64,000 nucleotides of DNA from SABI01 sp028532915 (lineage in GTDB: Bacteria > Spirochaetota > Spirochaetia > Sphaerochaetales > Sphaerochaetaceae), in contig OY781923.1 in assembly GCA_963677225.1 (NCBI GenBank), positions 1,240,001-1,304,000 of the forward strand. Direction: 5' to 3'. The translations under genes were made by a program, and so were the position numbers. Positions within the stretch are counted from its first letter, which is position 1, and every line of letters begins with the position of its first letter. The notes under the pieces are model-generated. The model was given only the letters and a program-made list of their open reading frames with translations. It was not told where the DNA came from and did not search any database. Shown piece after piece: positions 25,144 through 33,575 of the stretch.

Positions 25144-26331
25144 ATGGAAAATTCTTTATCGTACGTATTGGTAACACCATACACAATTGCAAAAAGTCGT
25201 ACAGGTGGTGTGTTGGCGCGCCTGCTGTCTCGTTCCGATGTCGAACTTGTGGGAGCTCAGATGATTGCTCCGGATCAGCAGTTTGTATCAGACTATGCCG
25301 CTTTGATCAGAGAACTCGATGACGGTGATGTTGGAAAGACGAACGAGATGCTGGCTTCATACGTCGAGAAGAATCTGGTTCCATCGAAAGGGCGCAGACA
25401 CAGATCACTTCTTCTTGTGTTCAGAGGGGAAAATACCTGCGAAAAGCTCAGTGCTATCTGCGGTCCGATTCACCCGGAAAGCAAGAACATCGAACTGCTT
25501 ACGGGTGAGAATATCCGCGACACATATGCAGATTTGATCGTTTCGAATGATGATCCTGCGAATATCACATATTTCGAGCCGGCAGTGCTCACTCCAAGAC
25601 TGCAGTCTACCGCAGATGCCCATCTGGCCTTGTTCGCACGATGGCTGCCCGAAGAGAAGAATATCGTTGAGAATATCGTGTATCCCAATCCTGAACAGGT
25701 TCAGCGGTCACTGGTGATCATCAAGCCGGACAACTGGAAATATGCATCAAGTAAACCCGGAACGATCATCGACATGTTCAGCAGAACAGGCTTGAGAATT
25801 GTCGGCGTCAAGGTTCACCGGATGAGTGTAGCTGAAGGTCTTGACTTCTACGGTTCGGTTAAAGATACCCTCAAAGAGAAACTGTCACCCATTTTCGCTA
25901 AAAAGGCGAAAGAACATCTTGAGAATCAATTCAACATGCATTTTTCCGAGAGTGTTCAGCAAGCGCTTACCGAATCGGTCGGCATGGAGTATGCAGTTGA
26001 CCAGTTCGAACAGATCGTCGAGTTCATGTCGGGATCGCGTCCGAGTCAGTGTCCTCTCGAAGAGTTGAACAATCCAGGCAGTGTGAAGTGTATGATTCTC
26101 ATCTATGAAGGAGAGAATGCCATACAGAAGATCAGAGACGTTCTCGGGCCTACAGATCCTCTGAAAGCACCGGGCGGGACGATCAGAAGAGAGTTCGGTT
26201 CGAATGTCATGGTCAATACTGCACATGCTTCAGATTCTCCGGAAAGCGCTATCCGTGAAATGGGTGTTGTGAGAATCCACGAGAACAGCTGTGCAGAGAT
26301 AATGAAGTCATACTTGATGATAGTTTCATAA
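25144..26331 (+). CDS. Double-domain nucleoside diphosphate kinase-like protein (paralogue 1)
   Basis: 395 residues made of two NDK-like halves. The C-terminal half has the NDK landmarks SLVIIKPDNW, GTIIDMFSRTGLRIVGVKV, EGENAIQKIRDVLGPTDP, GGTIRREFG and the active-site NTAHASDS (His361). It carries an insert of about 50 residues before FMSG. The N-terminal half repeats the fold (YVLVTPYTIAKSRTGGVLARLL, VFRGENTCEKLSAICGPIHP) but lacks the His motif, so it is probably non-catalytic. Cytoplasmic. The C half may equilibrate NTP/NDP pools; the N half may be regulatory. galM follows 17 bases later. Confidence 0.8.
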   Translation: MENSLSYVLVTPYTIAKSRTGGVLARLLSRSDVELVGAQMIAPDQQFVSDYAALIRELDDGDVGKTNEMLASYVEKNLVPSKGRRHRSLLLVFRGENTCEKLSAICGPIHPESKNIELLTGENIRDTYADLIVSNDDPANITYFEPAVLTPRLQSTADAHLALFARWLPEEKNIVENIVYPNPEQVQRSLVIIKPDNWKYASSKPGTIIDMFSRTGLRIVGVKVHRMSVAEGLDFYGSVKDTLKEKLSPIFAKKAKEHLENQFNMHFSESVQQALTESVGMEYAVDQFEQIVEFMSGSRPSQCPLEELNNPGSVKCMILIYEGENAIQKIRDVLGPTDPLKAPGGTIRREFGSNVMVNTAHASDSPESAIREMGVVRIHENSCAEIMKSYLMIVS

Positions 26332-26347
26332 AAACAGGAGGGAGGGG

Positions 26348-27373
26348 ATGATCACGAAGACTCTTCACGGACAGACAAAAAAAGGGGAGACGGCATATCT
26401 GTATACCTTGAAAGCGGGAGCCTATTCAGCGGTCATCAGCACGTTCGGCGGAACTCTGGTGGAGATGAATGTCCCCGATAAGAATGGCAATGTGGCTAAT
26501 GTCGTTCTGTCCTACGGGACACTCGCAGAATATGAAGACAACTCTACATATTTCGGTGCGATAGTCGGGCGGTATGCCAACAGGATCCGGAACGCCGAAT
26601 TCACCTTGGACGGTATTACCTATCACCTGGACAAGAATGCCGGAGAACATACTCTCCACAGCGGTTTTGACGGTTTCAATCACCGGATTTTCGAAGCCGA
26701 GGAGAAAGGAGACGACAAGTGTCCCGTTCTCCATCTGACGTTGAATTCTCCGGAAAATGATATGGGTTTTCCTGCAGGTGTTGATCTGAGTGTTGACTAT
26801 TCATTGGATGATGAGGGAAATCTGACCATACAGTATCACGGGAAGTGCAGCGGAAAGACTCCTCTTAATCTTACCAATCATGCCTATTTCAATCTGAAAG
26901 GTTCAGATTCAGTACTCGATCATGAGCTCTATCTCAACTGTGACAGATATCTGCTCGTTGATGATGAACTGGTACCGACAGGAGTGATCGCTTCAGTGAA
27001 GTCGACACCTCTGGATTTCACTTCTCCAAAAAAGATCGGAGCCGAAATCGAGAAAGCCGGCGGGTATGATCACTGTATGATCGCCGCTGAGGACAATACT
27101 CTCTCCACAGCTTTGGCCGTGGTGAACGAAAGTGAGAGCGGCAGGCGGATGAAAGTCTATACGACGCTCGAATCTGTTCAGTTCTACAGCGGCAATTTCC
27201 TTGACGGCAGCGATGTCGATAAGGAAGGAACCCCTTACGAAAAACACTACGGGTTCTGCCTGGAGACACAGCATTATCCTGATGCGGTGAATCACGATAA
27301 TTTCCCGTCATCGCTCTATGACAGGGAGAAAGATTTCGACCATACGACAATCTACAGTTTTTCGACAATCTGA
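26348..27373 (+). CDS. galM: Aldose 1-epimerase (galactose mutarotase)
   Basis: Interconverts alpha and beta anomers of galactose or glucose. The 341-residue chain shows VGRYANRIRNAEF, HTLHSGFDGF (catalytic His region), LTNHAYFNL and FCLETQHYPDA near the C-terminal Glu. AGGAGGGAGG precedes the ATG. It shares the promoter at 25076 with the NDK-like gene and is closed by a terminator at 27391, so the two form a defined bicistronic unit whose functional link is unclear. Confidence 0.93.
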   Translation: MITKTLHGQTKKGETAYLYTLKAGAYSAVISTFGGTLVEMNVPDKNGNVANVVLSYGTLAEYEDNSTYFGAIVGRYANRIRNAEFTLDGITYHLDKNAGEHTLHSGFDGFNHRIFEAEEKGDDKCPVLHLTLNSPENDMGFPAGVDLSVDYSLDDEGNLTIQYHGKCSGKTPLNLTNHAYFNLKGSDSVLDHELYLNCDRYLLVDDELVPTGVIASVKSTPLDFTSPKKIGAEIEKAGGYDHCMIAAEDNTLSTALAVVNESESGRRMKVYTTLESVQFYSGNFLDGSDVDKEGTPYEKHYGFCLETQHYPDAVNHDNFPSSLYDREKDFDHTTIYSFSTI

Positions 27374-27390
27374 TCATAACGGGCGGTATG

Positions 27391-27417
27391 CGGTTCACCT
27401 GAAAAGGTGAACCGTTT
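27391..27417 (+). terminator. Terminator after galM
   Basis: CGGTTCACC (27391-27399), loop TGAAAA, GGTGAACCG (27406-27414), TTT. A nine-base perfect stem. Confidence 0.8.
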
Positions 27418-27500
27418 CCGAACAATCTCAAAAATTTCGCGCACGGAATGTAACATTGCCTGCACAACGTGGTTTAGATGATAGATCAAGAGGAAGGAAG

Positions 27501-27650
27501 ATGAAAAAGATTCTATCATTAAGCCATATGGTTCTGCTCAGTTTCAGATGTTTCTCATTCAGAGTGTGTAATGTTACGATTTCAACACTTCCTCTGCTGG
27601 CGGCCATCCTTCTCGTTCATTCCAAAATAGCTGAAAAAGTAATCCGGTAG
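27501..27650 (+). CDS. Possible small hydrophobic protein
   Basis: A 49-codon frame begins at ATG 27501 with AGGAAGG eight bases upstream and encodes MKKILSLSHMVLLSF followed by a hydrophobic, Cys-containing stretch (STLPLLAAILLV). It could be a small membrane peptide or the remnant of a signal peptide whose gene was lost. No homologue is recognised. It fills the 285-base space between galM and the convergent LacI gene. Confidence 0.2.
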   Translation: MKKILSLSHMVLLSFRCFSFRVCNVTISTLPLLAAILLVHSKIAEKVIR

Positions 27651-27658
27651 CATCGGCA

Positions 27659-28678
27659 TCAATCATTCAGTCTTCTGACGCTGTCTCTCAATATGAAACT
27701 GGTGCTCACCAGCTCAGTGGTGTATTCTTCAGGGTTTCCCCCGTCGATGAGTTCGATTAGCGCCGAGGTCGCTTTCCTTCCTATCATGTGGTTTGCGACT
27801 TTCACGGTGCTCAGTTGAGGGTCCATCATCGTCGTCATGGAAATATCGTCGAATCCTACGACAGAGATCTCCTGCGGCACTCCGATACCATGATGCCTCA
27901 GCGCTTTGATGATTCCGTATGCCGCGATGTCGTTGAAGCAGAACAGAAGTGAAGGGAGATTTGGCTTCGTATCGAGATAACGGTTCATATCCTCATATGC
28001 ACCCAGAAATCCCGGCTGTACACTCAAAAGCGGATACGTCTCACTTATTCCGTACGCCTGCAGAGCAAGATGAAATCCCCTTTCTCTCATGGTTATATTT
28101 CCCGTCCTGATGGATGAAGTAATCATGGCAAAGGATGTATGGCCGATTTCTCTGCATTCTTTGATAATCTGAAACATCCCCTGTATATTGTTCATTGAGA
28201 TGAAATGAGCCTTTATCGAATTGAAATAGGTGTCGATCACGACAAAGGGAGCGTTGAGCTCGCTGAAAGCTATGATGTCATCTTCCTGAAGTTCAGTTCC
28301 CAGGATGATGACACCTTTTACACACTTCTTATTGATGCGGTCTATCAGAAGGTCTATCTGTAAAACCGTATCGCTGATCATTTCGAATGTATAACCGGTG
28401 GATGCAAGCTGAGATTGTATCCCGTTGATGTATTCCAGAATGAAATGATGCTGGTCCTTGTTCAGGATCTTACCGTTCCTTGTGAGTTGGGCGAACAGTA
28501 TGATTCCGTTATCTGTCGTGGCGATCTCTCTGTCGGAAGGGACTCTGTACCCCTCCTCCTGAGCGATCCGGCTGATCAATTCACGTGTTTTTTCACTTAC
28601 ACCTTTGCGGCCGTTTAACGCGAGAGAGACAGTCGTCACAGACACGTTCGCTTTCTTTGCAATCTCTTTAATACCCAT
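27659..28678 (-). CDS. LacI-family transcriptional regulator
   Basis: 339 residues: HTH MGIKEIAKKANVSVTTVSLALN, then a PBP-like sensor domain (GIILFAQLTRNG, VIILGTEL, EISVVGFDDISMTTMMDP). It is divergent from the ABC operon starting at 28902, the usual place for its regulator. No Shine-Dalgarno precedes the ATG; instead TTGACT-17-TAAGAT (28713-28685, minus strand) places the transcription start on the start codon, so the mRNA is probably leaderless. Confidence 0.9.
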   Translation of the reverse strand: MGIKEIAKKANVSVTTVSLALNGRKGVSEKTRELISRIAQEEGYRVPSDREIATTDNGIILFAQLTRNGKILNKDQHHFILEYINGIQSQLASTGYTFEMISDTVLQIDLLIDRINKKCVKGVIILGTELQEDDIIAFSELNAPFVVIDTYFNSIKAHFISMNNIQGMFQIIKECREIGHTSFAMITSSIRTGNITMRERGFHLALQAYGISETYPLLSVQPGFLGAYEDMNRYLDTKPNLPSLLFCFNDIAAYGIIKALRHHGIGVPQEISVVGFDDISMTTMMDPQLSTVKVANHMIGRKATSALIELIDGGNPEEYTTELVSTSFILRDSVRRLND

Positions 28679-28684
28679 GGTCTT

Positions 28685-28713
28685 ATCTTAAAGGGTGTTT
28701 TCTTATGAGTCAA
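28685..28713 (-). promoter_or_regulatory. Promoter of the LacI gene, predicted leaderless
   Basis: On the minus strand TTGACT (28713-28708), 17-base spacer, TAAGAT (28690-28685), then six bases to the start codon at 28678. The divergent promoter at 28843 uses the same TAAGAT -10 and a TTGACA -35. Confidence 0.6.
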
Positions 28714-28725
28714 ACATTATCATTC

Positions 28726-28749
28726 AATTTACTAAAATTTTAGTAAATT
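28726..28749. promoter_or_regulatory. 24-bp perfect palindrome, candidate operator
   Basis: AATTTACTAAAA (28726-28737) is followed immediately by its exact reverse complement (28738-28749). It lies just upstream of the LacI gene's own -35 and about 94 bases upstream of the importer's -35, so the divergent LacI protein could use it for autoregulation and, by looping, for operon control. It lacks the central CG common in LacI sites. Confidence 0.65.
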
Positions 28750-28842
28750 ATTGAAATCCGGGGACATAGATAGATAAAAACAGTACTTTTTCTTTGAATG
28801 TTTATGAATAAATCTATTTGAACTAAAATAATTAATATCTAT

Positions 28843-28871
28843 TTGACAACTCAATATGGCGCTGTTAAGAT
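28843..28871 (+). promoter_or_regulatory. Promoter of the second sugar ABC operon
   Basis: TTGACA (28843-28848), 17-base spacer, TAAGAT (28866-28871). Start expected near 28878, leaving a short leader with AAGGAGG before the ATG at 28902. Confidence 0.65.
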
Positions 28872-28901
28872 GAAAATACAAACTGTGAAGGAGGATACAG
28901 T

Positions 28902-29912
28902 ATGAAAAAAATTACTTTGATGACAATGCTTCTTGTTCTGTTGCTCAGCCCTATGATGGTCTTTGCCTCAGGACAGCAGGAGAGTGACGGAGATTATGAG
29001 ATCGTGGTCGTACCTAAAGACGCCTCTAATCCCTGGTTCGTAAGAATGAAGGTCGGTGTAGATGAATATGCCGAAGAGACCGGCTTGAATGTATACCAGA
29101 AAGGAACTGCGGAAATCGATGCGACGCTGCAGGCTCAGTTGATTCAGGACCTGATCGCCCAGGGCGTCGATGCTCTCTGCGTCGTCCCTGTTGACCTGGA
29201 ATCGATCGAACCTGTTCTTGAGCAGGCCCGCGAAGCCGGTATCGTAGTTATCACCCATGAAGGTGCTGCACTCGAAAATATCGATTATGATATCGAAGCA
29301 TTCAGTAATGCCGGATATGGTGCATTTATCATGGACAACCTCGCAGAAGCGATGGGCGGATCCGGTATGTATACGACTATGGTCGCTTCTTTGACCAACG
29401 GCTCTCATAATGAATGGGCTGATGCCGGTGTCGCACACCAGAAAGCAGCCTATCCTGATATGATGCTTCTCGAAGCAGAACCGAGAGTTGAATCGAACGA
29501 CAACGGAGATGTTGCCTACAATGTAGCGAAAGAGCTGTTCAAGAAATACCCCGACCTCAAAGGTATCATGGGAACATCATCTTACGACGCTCCCGGAGTC
29601 GCACGTGCGATTGAAGAGCTTGGTCTGATCGGAAAGGCTTTCACCAGCGGTACCGGTATGCCTCTCGACAATGCCGCGCTTCTTGAAAGCGGTGTAGTTC
29701 AGTCTCTGACACTCTGGGATCCCGCTCTTGCAGGAAAGGCTATGATCGCTCTGGCGAAAAAAGTTCTTGACGGTGAAGAGATCTCCGGTGTTGTCGACCT
29801 CGGAGTCGACGGTTATACCGGAATGAAGTTCAAAGAGGGTAGTGATAAGGTCTTAGAAGGTGAAGGATGGATCGTTATCAACGCAGATAACGTTTACGAT
29901 TTCGGTTTCTAA
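28902..29912 (+). CDS. ABC importer substrate-binding protein (LsrB/RhaS-like)
   Basis: 336 residues with a signal peptide (MKKITLMTMLLVLLLSPMMVFA) and a type I PBP fold: VVVPKDASNPWFVRM, GVDALCVVPVDLESIEPVL, GIVVITHEG, and a late SLTLWDPALAGKAM segment that resembles the AI-2-binding LsrB and rhamnose-binding RhaS families. Two separate permease genes downstream also match Lsr/Rha systems. Ligand unproven. AAGGAGG precedes the ATG, and a hairpin follows the stop. Confidence 0.87.
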   Translation: MKKITLMTMLLVLLLSPMMVFASGQQESDGDYEIVVVPKDASNPWFVRMKVGVDEYAEETGLNVYQKGTAEIDATLQAQLIQDLIAQGVDALCVVPVDLESIEPVLEQAREAGIVVITHEGAALENIDYDIEAFSNAGYGAFIMDNLAEAMGGSGMYTTMVASLTNGSHNEWADAGVAHQKAAYPDMMLLEAEPRVESNDNGDVAYNVAKELFKKYPDLKGIMGTSSYDAPGVARAIEELGLIGKAFTSGTGMPLDNAALLESGVVQSLTLWDPALAGKAMIALAKKVLDGEEISGVVDLGVDGYTGMKFKEGSDKVLEGEGWIVINADNVYDFGF

Positions 29913-29929
29913 TTGATACAGTTTATGAA

Positions 29930-29959
29930 GCCCTGTCTCTCTACCAAAAGAGGCAGGGC
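29930..29959 (+). promoter_or_regulatory. Post-binding-protein mRNA stem-loop
   Basis: GCCCTGTCTCT (29930-29940) pairs with AGAGGCAGGGC (29949-29959) through one G-U, loop CTACCAAA. There is no T run, so it looks like an RNA stabiliser or partial attenuator that raises binding-protein levels over the membrane subunits rather than a full terminator. Confidence 0.7.
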
Positions 29960-30000
29960 ACTCATTTATGCGAGTATAAAGAAACGTAAGGGAGGTAGTG

Positions 30001-31485
30001 ATGGGCGAGAAATTGCTCAATGCTCTCAATATAGATAAGTCTTTCGTCGGGGTTCACGCTCTCAATCAGGTGAACTTTTCTCTTTCAAGCGGGGAGATCC
30101 ATTGTCTCGCCGGTGAGAACGGAAGCGGCAAGTCGACTCTCATCAAGGTGATAAGCGGTGTATATGCGCCCGATTCAGGCGAAATAGAGTTCAACGGCAG
30201 ACATTATCAGAAAATGACCCCGATCGAAGCGATCAACCAGGGTATTCAGGTTATCTATCAGGATTTTTCAGTCTTTCCCAATCTAACCGTTATGGAGAAT
30301 CTTGCGCTCAACAGCGAGCTTGCAGATAAAAGAAAATGGGTAAATTGGAAAAGGATCAGAGAGATCGCAGAAGAGTCTGTAAAGAAGATCAATTTCAAAG
30401 TGGACCTTGATGCATTGGTGGGATCTCTCAGCGTCGCTGAAAAGCAGATGATCGCCATAAGCCGCGCTCTCATGTTCAATACGAAACTCATTATCATGGA
30501 TGAACCGACCACAAGTCTCACGAAAAAAGAGGTTCATCGTCTGTTCGAGATCATTCTGAAGCTGAAAGAACAGGGAATAGCCATTCTGTTCGTTTCGCAT
30601 AAACTTGACGAAGTCTTCGAGATCTCCGAACGTTTTACCATTTTGAGAAACGGCGAGATCGTAGGTACCGGAAGCACCAAAGAGCTTGACCAGAAGAAAT
30701 TCAGCTACTATATGACAGGAAGAGAGTTCAATCCGAGCCATTTTATTCCTGAACACATCGAAAAGGATGCTCTGTTTGAAGCAAGAAACATCTCACTCGA
30801 AAAGCACCTCAGAAATATTTCGTTCGAACTGCACAAGGGAGAGATACTGGGAATAACAGGTCTGCTCGATTCCGGCCGGAGCGAGCTCGCTCTGGCGATG
30901 TTCGGTGCAAAACAGATCGATGAAGGACAGTGGTACAAGAACGGGGAGCCGGTCAGATTGGATAGTGTGAGAGATGCGATAGGTCAGAATATCGGATATG
31001 TTCCTGAAGACAGACTGAGTGAAGGACTGTTTCTTCCTCAGAGTATAGGCGACAATATCATTATCAGTGAGATAGATAAACTCACAAAACTGTTCGGGGT
31101 GATGGATAAGGATAAAAAAGAGAAGGAGATCGATCACTGGATGAAAGAACTGTCGGTTGCCTCTCCGTTGGCTTCCAATGCCTGTCAGACTCTTTCCGGA
31201 GGGAATCAGCAGAGGGTCGTTCTGGCCAAATGGCTGGCGTGCAATCTCGATATCCTGATCCTCAACGGACCGACAGTCGGTGTCGATATCGGCTCCAAAC
31301 ACGATATCCACGCGATACTGCAGAATCTGGCCAGACAGGGATTGGGAATCATCATCATCTCGGATGATCTTCCCGAAGTTCTTGAGAACTGCTCAAGACT
31401 GCTGGTTATGAAAAATGGTGAGATAGTTGCGAACATCAACACTTCGACAAGTGATGAAAAGACTATCTATTCTTATATGTTATAA
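30001..31485 (+). CDS. Sugar ABC importer ATP-binding protein, second NBD with altered Walker B
   Basis: 494 residues, double NBD of the CUT2 class. Domain 1 is intact (GENGSGKST, LIIMDEPTTSLT). Domain 2 has a degenerate P-loop (GLLDSGRSE) and, in place of the Walker B D-E, reads LILNGPTVGVDIG, so both the Mg-binding Asp and the catalytic Glu are gone while the signature LSGGNQQR remains. ATP hydrolysis must depend on domain 1. ATG 30001 is favoured over an adjacent GTG; GGGAGG precedes it. Confidence 0.9.
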   Translation: MGEKLLNALNIDKSFVGVHALNQVNFSLSSGEIHCLAGENGSGKSTLIKVISGVYAPDSGEIEFNGRHYQKMTPIEAINQGIQVIYQDFSVFPNLTVMENLALNSELADKRKWVNWKRIREIAEESVKKINFKVDLDALVGSLSVAEKQMIAISRALMFNTKLIIMDEPTTSLTKKEVHRLFEIILKLKEQGIAILFVSHKLDEVFEISERFTILRNGEIVGTGSTKELDQKKFSYYMTGREFNPSHFIPEHIEKDALFEARNISLEKHLRNISFELHKGEILGITGLLDSGRSELALAMFGAKQIDEGQWYKNGEPVRLDSVRDAIGQNIGYVPEDRLSEGLFLPQSIGDNIIISEIDKLTKLFGVMDKDKKEKEIDHWMKELSVASPLASNACQTLSGGNQQRVVLAKWLACNLDILILNGPTVGVDIGSKHDIHAILQNLARQGLGIIIISDDLPEVLENCSRLLVMKNGEIVANINTSTSDEKTIYSYML

Positions 31486-31497
31486 AAGGAGTTTGAA

Positions 31498-32541
31498 GTG
31501 ACTTCGATCGGACAAAGTTATCTGAAGAAACTATCAAGACGCAATGAGCCCTATGTATTTCTTGTACTGCTCGCTTTGTGTCTGTTAATCGAAATACGTT
31601 CCGGGCAGTTTTTCTCATCAAATAATCTCGTAGATATAAGTTCTGCAATGATTGTTCCCGGGTTATTCGCGATCGGTGCATTCATGGTGATCGTCTCGGG
31701 AGGGATTGATGTTTCCTTTCCGGCTCTGGCATCACTGAGCGCCTATGCGACGACAAAATTCCTCCTGGACATACAGTATGAGGGAAATGTTTTTCTCGCT
31801 CTGGTAATCGCCCTGGCAATCGGGGCTCTTCTGGGAGCTTTCAACGGGCTGTTCATCGGCTATTTCAAACTGCCGGCGCTCATAGTAACTCTCGGTTCTT
31901 CCTCGGTATTCAAGGGCGTGATGCAGGGAGCTCTCAATTCAAAGCAGCTTACGACGATTCCCGTGGGAATGAGAGAATTCGGAGTGAGCAGCCTCTTCAT
32001 TGCGAAAAACCCCGTTTCAGGTCTTACTTCCCGCATGCCGGTAGCCTTCATTGCCCTCGTCGTGGTACTGGCCATCGTCTTCGTGATGCTGAAATACACT
32101 ATGTTCGGCAGAGCAATTTACGGTATCGGAGGAAGTGAGGTGAGTGCTCACAGGGCCGGATTCAGAGTCGAGAGGACAAAATTCATCATGTATATACTCG
32201 TCGGTATGATCGCTTCACTTGCCGGTATCATACGAACGTGTATGATGCAGCAGAACCACCCGACGAACATGCTCGGCATGGAAATGAATATCATCGCGGG
32301 AGTCGTTCTCGGCGGAACACTGATCACCGGTGGCAGAGGAACTCTGCTGGGTTCGATGCTCGGTACTCTGCTCATCGTCATCGTCGAGAATTCTCTCATT
32401 CTGATAGGGGTTCCCACCTCATACAAGTCGGTATTCGTAGGAGCCCTCATCATAGTCGGTACGGGAATGAGTGCCTATCAGGTGATGAGGATGAATACCG
32501 AAAAACGGACGAAAGGGCGACGTAAGGAGGCTGTCAGATGA
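31498..32541 (+). CDS. Sugar ABC importer permease 1 (CUT2)
   Basis: 347-residue inner-membrane permease with about ten hydrophobic segments and the family motif MVIVSGGIDVSFPA, then TLGSSSVFKG and IIAGVVLGGTLITGGRG. It starts at GTG 31498 with AAGGAG six to seven bases upstream, 12 bases after the ATPase gene, and overlaps permease 2 by ATGA. It probably pairs with permease 2 as a heterodimer, as LsrC does with LsrD. Confidence 0.9.
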   Translation: MTSIGQSYLKKLSRRNEPYVFLVLLALCLLIEIRSGQFFSSNNLVDISSAMIVPGLFAIGAFMVIVSGGIDVSFPALASLSAYATTKFLLDIQYEGNVFLALVIALAIGALLGAFNGLFIGYFKLPALIVTLGSSSVFKGVMQGALNSKQLTTIPVGMREFGVSSLFIAKNPVSGLTSRMPVAFIALVVVLAIVFVMLKYTMFGRAIYGIGGSEVSAHRAGFRVERTKFIMYILVGMIASLAGIIRTCMMQQNHPTNMLGMEMNIIAGVVLGGTLITGGRGTLLGSMLGTLLIVIVENSLILIGVPTSYKSVFVGALIIVGTGMSAYQVMRMNTEKRTKGRRKEAVR

Positions 32542-33575
32542 AAAAAACACCGAAACTTCTCTCGTTTACGGACGATCTTCATATCAGACGGCTCACTGTC
32601 ATCATATTCGGCTGGATGATCTTCATCGCGCTCACCAAGTTCTCCAAGTTCTATTCGTTGCTGAATTTCCAGACGATGGCTTCTCAGTTCCCTGAATTCG
32701 GGCTTATGAGTCTCGGCGTCATGGTCACGATGATAACCGGAGGGATAGACCTTTCTGTCGTGGGGATTGCGAATCTTACCAGTATTCTCAATGCGTTCAT
32801 TCTTCTGAGGTTCACAGATGAGATGGGAAGTCTTCCTCCGGGAATGATCCTTCTCGTTTTTGCTCTGGCTGTTCTTATCGGAGCTTTGACAGGAATATTC
32901 AACGGTCTGCTCATCAGCAAGTTTCATATTCCCCCCATACTTGCGACGATGGGTAGCGGGGAGCTGTTTACCGGAATCTGCCTCGCTATGACAAACGGAA
33001 ACGCGGTGAGTAAATTCTCGAGAGATTATGCACAGACTATCAATGCAAAAATGTTCTCGATCATTCCGGTACAATTGATTATTTTCGCTGTCATGGCCCT
33101 AATAATCTGGTTCCTCCTTTCGAAAACATCATACGGAACGAAGATCTATCTGTTGGGAACCAGTTCAAAAGCTGCCTATTTCAGCGGTCTGAAAGTCGAC
33201 ACCCTTATTATCAAGACCTACATGCTCAGCGGGATGGCTGCTGCGTTAGGCGGCATGATCATGCTGGCCAACTACAACTCGGCCAGAGCTGACTACGGAA
33301 CCGTCTATACACTTCAGTGTGTGCTGATCGTCGTTCTCGGGGGCGTCAATCCCATAGGAGGAAAAGGGAAGATAAGCGGGGTCGTCCTTGCAATCATCCT
33401 TTTGAGAATGCTCGAAACAGGGATCAACCGTTTCCCGAAAATCAGCAGTTACTACATTTCCCTCATATGGGGCGGTGTCCTGATCCTCGTAATGGTACTC
33501 AACTATTTCAGTGAGAAGAAAGTACCGGCAAAAGTGACGGAGGTTCCTAAAGATGGAACAGAGAAAAAAGATTGA
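32538..33575 (+). CDS. Sugar ABC importer permease 2 (CUT2)
   Basis: 345 residues, second CUT2 permease of this operon: MVTMITGGIDLSVVG, ATMGSGELFTGI, and QCVLIVVLGGVNPIGGKGK. Translationally coupled to permease 1 (ATGA overlap). Its 3' end overlaps the next gene by 23 bases, in a lysine-rich cytoplasmic tail (EKKVPAKVTEVPKDG). Confidence 0.9.
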   Translation: MKKTPKLLSFTDDLHIRRLTVIIFGWMIFIALTKFSKFYSLLNFQTMASQFPEFGLMSLGVMVTMITGGIDLSVVGIANLTSILNAFILLRFTDEMGSLPPGMILLVFALAVLIGALTGIFNGLLISKFHIPPILATMGSGELFTGICLAMTNGNAVSKFSRDYAQTINAKMFSIIPVQLIIFAVMALIIWFLLSKTSYGTKIYLLGTSSKAAYFSGLKVDTLIIKTYMLSGMAAALGGMIMLANYNSARADYGTVYTLQCVLIVVLGGVNPIGGKGKISGVVLAIILLRMLETGINRFPKISSYYISLIWGGVLILVMVLNYFSEKKVPAKVTEVPKDGTEKKD

